Shown: piece by piece, positions 51,896-64,000 of the stretch
Position numbering within the stretch: the first letter of the stretch is position 1
Layout of the letters: every line of letters starts with the position of its first letter
NCBI GenBank assembly: GCA_030159075.1
Contig: BROG01000468.1
Span: 283,001 to 347,000 of the forward strand
Source: Atrina japonica
Taxonomy: Eukaryota > Mollusca > Bivalvia > Pterioida > Pinnidae
Direction of reading: 5' to 3'
DNA length: 64,000 bases
The notes under the pieces: model-generated
The model's input: the letters and a program-made list of their open reading frames with translations, nothing else
Databases searched by the model: none
Told to the model about the DNA's origin: nothing
Translations under genes and position numbers: made by a program

Positions 51896-53224
51896 TGCTA
51901 GGTACTGGTACAATGCAGTGGTATGATTGTGTTATATCTCTATGCGACATATTAGAAAACAGAAGCGATGAGAGATCGGTTTTTAATTAGATTGTAAGTC
52001 CCCGAGAGGTCAATCATACTAATTTAGAATCTGTCTTTTTGACTGACTGGCCACTCTGACCGTCACATAATAAGGTACGAAACAAACATCGCAAATCGTT
52101 TATATTTGGGGAGAAAATAAGAAAATTAATCATGATCTTCGACAATAAACTTTGATAATTTGCTATCAATGAATAACCACTTCGGAGCAGAAAGAAAACC
52201 TGTTGTCATTTATTCATTTCTAATTTTTTTTAATTGAGAAAGAGTCCATGAAGTCGTGTAAAACGTAATAATTTAGTCTACACACGTAGCTTCAATACGA
52301 TGCTTATTTACTAAGTCATAAACTCAAATTCTGTAGTAACAAGGACTTTGTAGATACATATTGACATAGACTGAATAGTTTTGGTACACGAATGGCTAAA
52401 TGCTTCAGACCTCATTTCCAATTTCTACCTTAAATTAGTCTTTCCATTTAAAATGATATTGGTCGTAAAACAAATAATCAAGGCAAAAGAAAAGTTAAGC
52501 CGGGGGATAAACAGACAGAAAAAAAAGAGAGAAGTCGATGTGATATGTAGAATGTGGTTACAGTGCTGGTTTTTCTCCCTGTCTATTTTGCATTGCTGGT
52601 GTTAAACACACAACTTTTGATTATATAGTAAATTTCTTGTATTATACCGAATTCATGACAATAGATTTGTAAACAAAATAAAAAAACAAATAGACAGATA
52701 AACAAAAACTACACACGGCTGTTGACCACCCTCATGACCACACGGATACAGGATCGGTAGCCGACATCGGGTCCAGATATTAACGACTTCCATCCCTTGG
52801 GGTTAATAATTATTTGAATGGAAATTAGCCGACAGATGAAGAGGGGGAAACTGGCGTAATTGGCTTATTTACAACTACGGTCTAATGTATGTTAAAGACA
52901 TGATAACCCAATTATACGCACCTAGCAGAAGACAGGACGGCCTTATATATATATGTGAATAAGTATGCACGAGATCGCGTGACATTTGACGGACACATGA
53001 CTGACACAAACTAATCGGTTTCTTTTCCGTATAAACGTCCTGGAATATAAGTTAGCAGCCACTTATCATGGCAATAATGTCCATATTGAAAAGTAATATA
53101 TGATAATTTAACAATGCGGTCAGTTTTGACATCCGGTCATCTTTTGTGGCCATGGATGGTCATTTTTATCTTATACGTGGTAATACATGTTAAGTAGATT
53201 TAAAATGACAGGCTAATATGGGCA

Positions 53225-53225
<1 letters not shown>
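51896..53225. other. AT-rich gene-free stretch
   Basis: No gene or repeat recognised. Confidence 0.4.
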
Positions 53226-53227
<2 letters not shown>

Positions 53228-53313
<86 letters not shown>

Positions 53314-53331
53314 TATGTGTGTGTGTGTGTG
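53228..53331. repeat. (AT)n microsatellite with short (GT)n
   Basis: About 80 bp AT followed closely by 14 bp GT. Confidence 0.95.
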
Positions 53332-55330
53332 TACATTTTTAGCAAACTGTGAACAACATCGCCCTTAACAAAAATACGCGTTAGTTGATACCGTATCTAA
53401 TCCCAAAGATAATTAAATTATAATTCTATTCTTTTATTAAACAAATGCAATCCAGCATATAGGTATTTTATAAATCACAAAATAGATTATATGAAAAGCA
53501 TATGGTGCATAATTATGATATGCTGTATATTGAAATGAACAGAAAATCAAGTTACATGTGAACACCGCTATGCTACAGATGACATTGTTTGGTATATTTC
53601 CATTTTTATGTAAATCATTGTAACCTGAAGACTTTAATGAATTACCAATTTAGTGAATATTACCAATTTAGGAGTGTCTTAATCAATTGTTTAAAATGAT
53701 AAAATATGTTTAAATCAATACAGATGACCAATTTATGATTTTTACTAGTTGAAGTGTGTAAAAATCAATTTGAAAAGTAATATATCGACAATAATTATTC
53801 AAAACATCATAATAAAAAGCTGAAGAAAGGAAAATATATTATTTACTTCTAATCTTTAAATTTTCATTTATTTTATTCAATATTTCTTATTCATTAACTT
53901 AATTATTTATTTCATCATTGTGTCAGTGTGCGTGTGCGGGTGCGTGGACGTCACGAGGAAATAGAAATATTTCTCAAATATTGTGAAAATGATATGCGAC
54001 CCAAAATCTTCGCATTTAACAATGGTGTCCCGTGAATTCTCGTGTCCCTCCCCTTTTCCTAACCCGAATAATTCAGTCGTTATATCCCGTTCACTACGAT
54101 CAAAGTATGGAGATAATCGGAAACGGAGCGGGCTTGAATTATTCGAGTTACCCCTTTTCCATATTTTCATTCAATAAATTGAAGTTAGGCCTACATATAG
54201 GTGTCTTGAATTAGGGAACTGGATATCAGACACGTTGAATTTATTGTTTATCAATATACTAAATAGATAAATATATTTATTTCCAGACTATATCTCTTTT
54301 TTACAGTTATACGTCAATGAAATGATTTGTTTAACATTCGTTCATCAGTCAAGGATGCCAATCAAGAGATTCCCCCATTATCGTTCTTAATCGGAAGTAA
54401 TCAACACGTGCTGATGACGCTAATGGTCAAAGTCTCGCAAACTCTAGCAGCTTTCGCGAGAACCACTGCCACAATAAATGATGTATCACGTGCAATATTG
54501 TCACATGTCACTCAGATTCTGTAAAACATAACAATTAATTGTAAACCCATTGCAGACACATAAAATATAAGTAATTGAAATCAAGAAACGATAAAGACAT
54601 TACCTGAGGTAACACGTGAACACGTTAACGATGTCATGAACTGCAGTTATAGTAATGTCTTTCAGCAGATTTCGGACGTTTCCGGGAGTGTTCTTGACTC
54701 ACGCAGGCAGACCCTGTATCGTTGTAAAGTAATCCTGGTACATTTTGTTCCCCGACGTTCTTTTTTTATTTCATTATCCGAACTAATCGTCCAAGAAGGG
54801 TCTATCCACGTGCAAACCAGGACTAAAATTAAAAAAAAAAACAATTGAGTATTATGTTGCGTGGGCACTGTCATCCTAATATAATGTTACTATAAAATTA
54901 ATTTTAGAATAAAAATTGCATTATAACCATTGAATTTATAGTTAAAATGCAATTTTATAATTTGGAGTCATAATTTAGTTTTAAAAATGTGAAAATACAA
55001 ATTTTGCTATGAGATAATAGATGGTATAGTTGGGTTGCATCCGTTATACGACATACCCTTCTTTGTCACTGTAGTATATTATATATACGACACACCCCTT
55101 TCAATGTTACGCCCTGCAGATGCAGCTGTGAGCAGTTTGGTGACAATCACAAAATTCACGTGAGCTTCTGGTGCTACAAAACCTAAATAAATGAATACAG
55201 AAATTAAATTTTAAAAAATATATGTTAGGGAAAACATGGTAAATGACTGAAAAATTCAAAATATAAAATCAGTTTCTAAATTAATAGTAAATACATGTAT
55301 TTCAAATCAGATACATGTATAATAAAAGAT

Positions 55331-55333
<3 letters not shown>
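53332..55333. other. AT-rich gene-free stretch
   Basis: No gene recognised. A short inverted pair (cccgaataattca at 54062 and tgaattattcgag at 54133) may be the ends of an old MITE. Confidence 0.35.

Positions 55334-55384
<51 letters not shown>
55334..55384. repeat. (CT)n microsatellite
   Basis: About 50 bp of pure CT. Confidence 0.95.
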
Positions 55385-55388
<4 letters not shown>

Positions 55389-55924
55389 ATTTACATTGTA
55401 AAATTGTAAAACATAACCCTCAGAACATTCATCATACAAAATATTACATGTAAACATAATATTCCAATTGTAGAGCCATAAATTCTCGCTTTAATTTGGT
55501 TAACAATAATTCCCTGAAGGTAAAATTACACGGCACTTGTCCCAATCATCACAGCGAAATTACACGATGTACTTTTACTGAAAACAAATAATGACGAATT
55601 ATGTGTCTTGCATATATGGCGTTCTATTTTTTTTCTTATTTTGTCAATTATAAACTGTTGTGATTGTAATTATTCTTTATAAAGAGGTGCGGGAGTCAGA
55701 CTAATTGGACGGAACGGAAGTTCAGGATGTCAATAACAGATTCATGCAACCGGCTTGCTGATCACGAGAAAACGTAATCTCGTAATATAAATTGTGACAT
55801 TGATACTAATTTAAAAGCAACTATATTAACCTGAGTTTATTTTCTATTCTTACTACCACATTATAAACAACTGTGAGTCTTTCGCGGAATTTTTTCAAAA
55901 TGTATTTTTTTTCTCTGTTATTCA

Positions 55925-56000
55925 TACGTAAGTGCTTCTTCATATAAATGAAAAAAATTCTCGGGGTGATGTAAAACAAAAAACAAACAAAATTCTCTGT
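55925..56000 (+). mobile_element. SINE tail fragment
   Basis: tgcttcttcatataaatgaa, attctcggggtgatgtaaaa and a caaaaaacaaacaaa end match the SINE A/C tail type. Confidence 0.5.
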
Positions 56001-56819
56001 AAATGTATATATTTTTGTGAAGCACTTATATGATTAAATTTTAAAAATATATATTGGGGAATCTTTGAAAAAGCGGCTTTAAAACTTAGTGGGGGTAGCT
56101 ATTTATGCGGATGACCTTCAGTAGGGAAGCCTCGCGCCATTTACCGTTAGTGGAGCTGGTATATTGTCGGTGCATTGATGGATTCCCCCTTTTAAAAATT
56201 CAAAACGGCTCCCGACCCCTCGCTTCTGAAGGGACCCATCTTCGCTGGGCTCTCGCATTTCGTGATGATAAAATTTCTCAACCCCTCCTTTAAAAAAATC
56301 CTTTATCCGCCCCCGCCGTGGTGGTATACGTGTACGCTTATTAACAACTGGACGCTTGCATCACTGTAAAAGATTAGCCTACTTGACATTATGATTTGAC
56401 ATAGATTAACTCCTGACTACTGTAATAAGGTCTCCCTGCAGCACGTCCGAATGTTGTAAGATTGCTTCATCAACCTGGTTATTGCTCTTTATAATTTTAT
56501 TGCACCAATTTGTCACATCTGTTCAAATACGATATAGTCTATTGATATATTTTCCGGAACTCATAATTTTACATTTATTTTTTACACCTGTGAAATTGTA
56601 TTCTCCATACTTTACCACACATTGTAAAATAAGAAACATATATAATGCAAAACGGTGTGTAGTTCGAAACGCTGTTTGATTTCCGCTGATTTATAATTAT
56701 CTCATAAAAATAAATTAATTAATCTGTGTTTCTGTCTCTACAATTTTAACAGACCCGTGGAATCTCGGCATGCACTCATTAATTCATAATCCAGATGAAA
56801 ATTGTATACATTTTTTTTT
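56001..56819. other. Gene-free stretch with one GC-richer island
   Basis: 56095-56330 is less AT-rich than its surroundings and has a 62-codon frame without recognisable motifs; possibly an unidentified repeat. Confidence 0.35.
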
Positions 56820-56830
56820 GGGGGGGGGGG

Positions 56831-56862
<32 letters not shown>

Positions 56863-56882
56863 TGGGGGGGGGGGGGGGGGGG

Positions 56883-56914
<32 letters not shown>

Positions 56915-56915
56915 A
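56820..56915. repeat. Poly-G tract
   Basis: About 95 bases, all G apart from three or four single A or T interruptions. The reverse strand is poly-C. Confidence 0.95.
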
Positions 56916-56916
56916 G

Positions 56917-58261
56917 ATACACTGCATATTAAATCATCGATAAATAATCCAGCGATATATAAAGGCTTTATATATCGCTGATAAAACTGAGCCTGACGTA
57001 AAATTCGTACAATATGGTTGTCAATTCTGTTGTAAGCACTTTAAATATTTTTGTTTGTTTTCTTTTGTTTGATTCTTCGGTTTGGGTGGGAGCTTTGCCT
57101 CTAAATTTTTAAACTTTCGAGTATTTTTTAAATATTTTTCTTTACTAAAACATATTACAATTATCTCAGTTTAAAAAAAACCAAAAAAACCCAAAATACC
57201 GTGAGAAATAATTGTGTTGCGGATTTTACTAATATAACATAATTTTACGATCTTAACTTTTTTCTACCTTTGCTTTCAACAAAATTTTTCGTTGTTCAAA
57301 TCTTTAATTCTAAACAGTTCTTCATTTTTTTTTACTCAAATAATGTTTATTTCTTTCCTTATTTAGACTTGCATCTCCCCAGACTTCAATACACCATGTA
57401 AAATACTTTCTTTGGAACTATTTTCTTAAGCGGACTTTCTTTCATCTATTTATTCATTTTATCATCTACATGTATATATTTGATATCGTAAAACATGTCC
57501 CATAATATCTTTATAGAGAGCCATTTAAACTTCCTAATGAGAAGAATATCTGACTTGTAATTAAAATATAAAAATATTTTAATAAATACAGGTAGCTAAT
57601 AATTATACACATGTTAGGAAAGGCTGAAATAAACAGTACTCATAAATTAATTTACATACTTATATAACAGAAATATTATATTGGTATTTCAGACTCAGGG
57701 TCGGAGTTATCAAGCATATATAAAGCTGTCACCCAAACACAATAAATTGACAGTTCTCAAGTGAGTGATAGTTTGTCCTCGTACGCATGACATCTCGCAA
57801 TAAATGTAACTCTCGCGTGAGAAAACGTTTATGACAAACGATACATTACCCTCGTGCTAATTATTTCAGGTTAATGGTCAATACGAAACATTCTATTAAA
57901 CAAAGAATAAAAGCAATTATTAACAATGAACAGAGAATTCAGTTGTTGCTGTAAGATAATAATAACCTTGTTATAAGAATCTTCCAGGATACTGATATTT
58001 CTCCACCTTCTTGCTGATATGAACGAAAAAGCAAGCAGGTCGAGTTCGGAATTTGTGGTTTACTTTTTCATGCTTGTCTCTCATTAATTCAGTGGACAAA
58101 TTAAGATTTGGTCAAATTACAGCAAAACTGATTGTAAAATGATATATTTAGATACATTGTGAAATAGTGCTGAAAACAAATGAAAATACTGCACAAAACG
58201 TCGAACACGCTTAAAATATCAAAATTGAATTTAATTGCTTTGTTTTGTCTATTTTTCGAGG
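56917..58261. other. AT-rich gene-free stretch
   Basis: No gene or repeat recognised apart from a short inverted pair (atatataaagg / ctttatatat) at 56956-56978. Confidence 0.4.
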
Positions 58262-58502
58262 GGTGGGGGCTCCGTGACAGAGCATCGCGCTTTGCACCAT
58301 GAATTATCTCACTTCTGGTAATGCTGGTTAAAGCCCCTCTGGAACCCATGCTGATTTTGTGAGAAAGTTTGCCAGTTTACTTGCGGAAGGCCGATGGTCT
58401 CTTCCCGGGTACACTGTAACCGGGTTGTCTCCTCCACCAATAATAAACTACCCGCGACCTTATAACTGAAAAAATTGTTGAGTGTAGCGTAAAACACTGT
58501 TC
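58262..58502 (+). mobile_element. SINE family B
   Basis: Head gggggctccgtgacagagca, tcgcgctttgcaccatgaat, body gtttgccagtttacttgcgg and end tgttgagtgtagcgtaaaac. Confidence 0.82.
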
Positions 58503-58604
58503 AAAATCTTGTTTTTTTTCACACCACGAGAACCTATGATTCAATTAGAACTAGTTACAGTTGCAGATCAAATTATTATAAGCAATTTACACTGTTTGGG
58601 AAAC

Positions 58605-58832
58605 CGCCACACCCATAGCCGAGAGCAACGCGATTTAAACGGGCCATGACGTATCTCGCTCCTTGTCGAGCCCAGCTATGACCTGATCTGATTTTTGAGA
58701 ACGTTTGATTGTTTACTTGCAGAAGGCTGGTGGTCTGTACCTGGGTACACTGTTATGGTGTTCCCTCCTCCACCAATAAAAACTGGCCGCCACGATATAA
58801 CTGAAAAATTGTTGAGTGTGGCGTAAAACACA
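58605..58832 (+). mobile_element. SINE family B
   Basis: Degraded head (ccacacccatagccgagagc), body gattgtttacttgcagaagg and a well-kept end (actggccgccacgatataac, attgttgagtgtggcgtaaa). Tandem to the preceding copy. Confidence 0.8.
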
Positions 58833-59973
58833 AACACTTTAGGATGTGCTTCAGCGTGTTAGCGTTACCAGCCTTTATTATATTCAGTTTGAGTGCGGTA
58901 GGACATTGTCTCTATTCGATTGGCCCGGCACGCCCATCTCATTTGTAATCCAAATCATCATTTAACGCTTCACCTAGGACACAGAATCATTTAAATCCTC
59001 GCTGAGATCGATTTAAAACCGCTTCAATAAATTGCGTAGATCTCGTAATGTTTAAAATTAATTCGTTCCCACTGAAACTGTCTGCTAATGTATTGCACCT
59101 TAATTCATGTTAATAACATCTTAAAATAGCATCACCTCGAAGTGATAACATCACAGACGTGTGATTACAACCCACGGTCGTTGTTAGCGGATAAAAACTG
59201 TGCAACACTCAAAGTCTCCAATTAATTCCAAACACTAGCAATCTGATATCGATTTAAAAACAGTTTTACTGAATTAATGTTTCATAAATATTAAATTGCA
59301 ACTTAGCCTGATGTCATCGGTATTTCTTTTTTTTTTCGTCATTTTGATATTAATAAATATGTATTGCTAAATCAGTCGCGAACAAATAAAAGTACATAAA
59401 CATATGAAATGTACTATAATTTGTTCGTGTGTGTGTGTGTGTGTGTCTTTTGATTCATTTCATGGTAGTAAACTTTTCATGCGTTGGATTCTAGATACTA
59501 AATTTAATTAATTATTAACACTTTAATTATATGCAGCTTAATTATTTTCAGTTTTCATTCCTGTTTTAGTATAATACCCCTCCAAGATATTAGACCCACC
59601 GATTAATTCCAAATAGAAAGATAATAGGTTTTGTTTGCGTTTGTCTGTCAGTTCTTCCGGTTTTGGTTGAAGTCTCGGGGGATAACCAGTATTTGAACTT
59701 TGACCTATGCAAAAAAATCTATCTGTTAAATAAATAGAATTGATGAAATCCAATCTAACATGTCAAAAATGAACAAAAACTACCTGTATTAACATATGGA
59801 CAGTTGTCATAACCAAGCCCTGATTAGCAGGTACTTGTGACGGATGATAATTGTCGATTGCACTGATTGGCAGCCCATAAACGCAATTTAAAGATGTCAA
59901 TCACTGCAAATCCGGTATCGGTTACATTATATATTTTTCACACGTTCTCTGGCTATATGTCTATTGTTTTAAA

Positions 59974-59976
<3 letters not shown>
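58833..59976. other. AT-rich gene-free stretch
   Basis: No gene recognised; only a short (GT)n at 59428-59446. Confidence 0.4.
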
Positions 59977-59977
<1 letters not shown>

Positions 59978-60021
<44 letters not shown>

Positions 60022-60044
60022 ATCTCTCTCTCTCTCTATATATA

Positions 60045-60113
<69 letters not shown>
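59978..60113. repeat. Compound (CT)n(TA)n microsatellite
   Basis: About 60 bp CT followed by 75 bp TA. Confidence 0.95.
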
Positions 60114-60116
<3 letters not shown>

Positions 60117-61110
60117 GCGTGTAAGGAGTGGCGAAAGTTCAGGACAATTTTACTTTAAAATAGGAAACTGAATTCTTCGATTGCTGAGCACTAATTCACT
60201 GCCTTAAAATTGCCTGAATTAATAGATGTAAGATGTTATGAAAAACAAAACCAAATATATAATAAATGATAACTAATTTTTTCTTTGTATATTTTTTATG
60301 TATTTAAACAATGACCGATCCATCAACTGAAGGCCAGTATCTTTAATTAAGATTTGGATTATCCAATATTGTCAATGAAAAGTGAAATAATAATGAAATT
60401 AAAGACTGTAAGAACTATTATATATCAATGTTTTAATGAATTTCCAAAGCAACGCTGTACTAAATTAAATATATTCCTGAATTTCTCATTATGTCTGGTA
60501 TTTAAAATATTTAAGCCACCCAAGACGGTCTGTACATGAAATTAACATTCAGTTCTTTCTTGTTTTTTCATAGATTTGGACAAAATAAATTTAAATGCAT
60601 ACATTGCTATGTTAACCCCTCTCCATGTTTTTCTTTGCAACATGTGTTTTACGTTTTTAATACAAATACAGAAATCGCTGTAAATTTCAGTCTGTTTGTT
60701 TGCTCAGAAAATTGATCTATAAAGCCAGTATTATTTTTTACCAATGCACAATTCAAAAGATGTTATTCTTTACCATTGTACTGTAAAACTAATTAATTTT
60801 TAAAACCGGAAGTTTGTTCGCAATTGTAAGAATCAAACACCATAACGTGGTACCTAAGTGTGAACGTCCAGTGTCGATAGAAGTTGAATTTTGAATAATT
60901 AAACAATAATAAGAAAACCAATCTAGAAATATTGAAGTACACTACAAGATTAAGCCAATCTGTAGTTGTAAGGACACACTTATCCAATAAACAAAAATGT
61001 GCGATGTTTACTTAGTCTTTTATTTAATTTAATTCAGTAAATATTTCAAATAAACAAGAGTGTACTTGAATTAACAACGTATATCAACGAGTACCTCATA
61101 GAACATGTCC

Positions 61111-61112
<2 letters not shown>
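60114..61112. other. AT-rich gene-free stretch
   Basis: No gene or repeat recognised. Confidence 0.4.
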
Positions 61113-61199
<87 letters not shown>

Positions 61200-61247
61200 A
61201 AATCTAAATAAACACTTCACACGAGATTATGAGGTTTATATATATAT

Positions 61248-61277
<30 letters not shown>
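61113..61277. repeat. (TA)n microsatellite followed by short (GATA)n
   Basis: TA at 61113-61195 and GATA at 61249-61277. Confidence 0.95.
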
Positions 61278-61286
<9 letters not shown>

Positions 61287-61385
61287 TATATATCAACATG
61301 TAAAAAATATTTTATTCAATTCTGGTAATTTTAATGACATTCTTTATATAATGTTTGAAAGTGGACATAGAAAGTAGATTCGTAT

Positions 61386-61387
<2 letters not shown>

Positions 61388-61449
<62 letters not shown>
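61388..61449. repeat. (CT)n microsatellite
   Basis: About 60 bp of pure CT. Confidence 0.95.
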
Positions 61450-61451
<2 letters not shown>

Positions 61452-62084
61452 ATATCGACGTATATACAAACTAAAGAAGCACGTTACTTTTGTGTCTGAC
61501 ACACAGACAAAATATCCTGGGGTATCGGTCCGGACTAGGTCACTTAACATTAGTGGACAAATGATCCGGAGGTAGAATGTCTCCATAACGAAAATGAACA
61601 GGGATTAGGACTGTCAATTGGGATTAAAAAACAATTTAGATATTGATAAATACCTCACTTAATGTTCTTCCGTGAAGTCAAGTACAAAAATGACATTTTT
61701 GTAGACAATGAAACATGAATTATTTGTTTATAGTTTTGTCTGTTGTTGAATAATAAATGAATGTTGCGTTGGTTTAATTTAGATTTATTTGTTGGTCGAT
61801 TTATTGATTTTTGTAAAGGAAAATATACAAACATTTAAAAAGTGTTTTTCCATGATTAACCGTGCAATTCTATCTTTAATCATCGGAAATATTTTATTTA
61901 ATCTATGATAATATTACATATTCAAAACTGAATCCATCATTGATATATTTAGGTTGAAGGAGAGCTTTACTCTAAACTAGTTCGATTAGGTCAAAGCTAA
62001 ATAATTCCACTAAGATAAATATACAATAATAGGTTTATAATTTGTTGTTTGTTATTTTATGTTCGATGTTGATGCGTTTATTTA
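61450..62084. other. AT-rich gene-free stretch
   Basis: No gene or repeat recognised. Confidence 0.4.
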
Positions 62085-62505
62085 TTAGGTTATTGTTGAT
62101 ACGTTCAAATTTTAACATTATAGTTCATACATTCAACTTAAAATGTTATTGTTGATACGTTCAACTTTAAACATTATAGTTAATACGTTAAACATAAAAG
62201 ATTATTCTTGGTACGTTCAACTTTTATGTTATTGTTGATACAATCAACTTTTTAAGTTATTGTTGATACGTCCGACTTGTAAAGTTATTATAGTGTCGAT
62301 ATGTTCGACTTACAATTCTTTTTAACGTTATAGTTGATACGTTCGACTTATTAGGTATTTGTTGATACGTTCAACTTATCAGTTTATTGTTGACATCTTA
62401 ACTTATCATGTTATTTTTGTATGCTCAACTTATAACGTAATTGTTGATACGTTCACCGTTTAACGTTATTGTTCATGCGTTCAACTTATCAGGTTATTGT
62501 TGATC
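62085..62505. repeat. Degenerate minisatellite, about 27-bp unit
   Basis: About 15 diverged copies of ggttattgttgatacgttca plus acttat; it runs directly into the CTAT repeat. Confidence 0.85.
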
Positions 62506-62516
62506 TATCTATCTGC

Positions 62517-62587
<71 letters not shown>

Positions 62588-62588
62588 C

Positions 62589-62639
<51 letters not shown>

Positions 62640-62640
62640 A
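62506..62640. repeat. (CTAT)n/(CTGT)n microsatellite
   Basis: Complement of the GATA/GACA type at 11108, about 130 bp. Confidence 0.95.
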
Positions 62641-63507
62641 ATAACTAACTAACTATCTTAATCTGTCTATCTATGTATCTACCCGTCATCTCAGTATATC
62701 TTTGATTATCGCATCATTATCATAATTATATTATTTTTTTCCTTTATACCATTAATTATATTTTAATCTCATTAGAAAGTCTGTCCACAAGTTTGTGTTG
62801 ACCTTGAGCAACGTTATTGCCCATCGTTGTACGAAGTCAGCCTCGGGAACCGTTTTATGGTTGTCGTTACAATATGGTGGATTAACCTTAATGTTCTAGG
62901 GATTAAATTCTCATTTTGTGAAATTCATCCAAATCATTACATCAATGTCTAGTTTACTTTGACAAATGACACGACATTTTAACTGCTGTCTCTAGCTATT
63001 TCAGATTTAGTTACATTCTTTTTACGTTGTCATGAACTTTAACCTTTGTATTTCATTATCCCTATCCTCCTGCCCTTCAAGCAAATAATGTCAAATAAAT
63101 AAAATGCAGTCAATGACAATTAGAATAAATTAATGATTTTGATAGAAATTTTTTTCATTTATTTAGATAATGATTCAGTTTTTGTCTTTTCACTTCGATT
63201 GAAATGTCACATTTAGAGCCCTGTGTCAGTTGTATTTGCGACACTAGATTATAGAAAAACTTTCAAAATAATTGAGCACCTATCGCATGCCTTTATTAAG
63301 TTAATCAAGCATTTAGCTTTGCAGTTTCATGATATTTTATTTGTAATAAATGAAATAATTGAAAAATAACTTGCCCCAGTGTACAGCTTCTCATTCACAA
63401 ACTATCGAGCAGTGCATTGAGGTCAAAATTTCATTTTCCGCGGAATGTAGTTTCTGATAATGACAAGGAATTATTAACTACACTGACTTACTAAAGAAAT
63501 AGGGGAC
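62641..63507. other. AT-rich gene-free stretch
   Basis: No gene or repeat recognised. Confidence 0.4.
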
Positions 63508-63762
63508 ATCCGTGCCCGAGTGGTTAGAGCATCGCGCTTTAAATCATAAAGTCTCTCACTTCCTGTCAGCGCAGGTTCGAGTCCCACTGGAACCTTAGCT
63601 GATTTTTGTGAGAAGGTTTGCCAGTTTACTTGCTGAAGGCCGGCGGTCTCTTTCCGTCTTCCCGGGTACGTTGTAACCGGGTTCTCTCTTCCAGCATTAA
63701 AAATTGGCCGCCATCATAACTGAAAAATTGTTGACTATGGCGTAAAACACCATTAAAAATTA
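63508..63762 (+). mobile_element. SINE family B, best complete copy
   Basis: tRNA-like head with A box (tgcccgagtggttagagcat), anticodon-arm region gcgctttaaatcataaag, B box ggttcgagtccc, body gtttgccagtttacttgctg and cgggtacgttgtaaccgggt, then end attggccgccatcataactg and an AAAAATTAAAAAAA tail. This serves as the reference for the family. Confidence 0.9.
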
Positions 63763-64000
63763 AAAAAAAAAACCAAAGACATGAATGACCAGAAAGCCTG
63801 AAATTGGACATTTTTCTGCATGGGGTTATACAACGAAATTTGGAGTGTCTCCGACCCCTTACTTGTTTTTTTTACCCCCACCACATACGTCGTAAATGGG
63901 GATGTATTTTTAGAAATCAACGGAATGAATACATTCAGATGTCTAGAATGAACTTCGTTGTATGTATTCCCTTATCCAGGTACATGTACGTTGGTACAAC

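Overview
This is an AT-rich, repeat-dense stretch of animal nuclear DNA, best explained as a bivalve mollusc genome. The evidence is spliced genes for invertebrate-type (i-type, destabilase-family) lysozymes, tRNA-derived SINEs, decayed copies of one Penelope-like reverse transcriptase element, many palindromic MITE-like elements, and very long AT, GA, GT and GATA microsatellites. The species cannot be fixed from the sequence alone.

All genes I can support lie on the minus strand in the first 36 kb and form a tandem i-type lysozyme cluster. None appears as a long open frame because the exons are 38 to 209 nt; I assembled them by hand from splice sites, reading phase and family motifs. Gene A (10967 down to 4375, six exons, 215 aa) has a signal peptide, two tandem 39-residue six-cysteine modules, each on its own 117-nt phase-1/phase-1 exon, and then a complete i-type lysozyme domain. 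Gene B (23979 down to 18249, four exons, 139 aa) and gene C (35784 down to 31741, four exons, 139 aa) are plain signal-peptide lysozymes and are each other's closest relatives. All three keep the expected catalytic Glu and Asp and 14 domain cysteines. They also share one displaced cysteine relative to the usual family pattern. Genes B and C share a TATA promoter with an upstream pair of GATA sites.

The space between and inside these genes is mobile-element debris. A decayed Penelope-like element (19.5-22.0 kb) and at least four further coding fragments, plus about a dozen pieces of its 3' tail, all lie on the plus strand, antisense to the lysozymes. Two main SINE families, a LINE reverse-transcriptase fragment, several foldback or MITE families and an unnamed dispersed repeat fill much of the rest. 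Large minisatellites occur at 7.5, 11.7-13.0, 26.3-27.5, 37.2-38.6, 39.4, 44.3-44.9 and 62.1-62.5 kb.

From about 36.3 kb to the end I find no protein-coding gene, only repeats and AT-rich sequence. The most notable object is gene A: an i-type lysozyme apparently assembled by exon shuffling with two copies of a small disulfide-rich module, next to two conventional paralogues.
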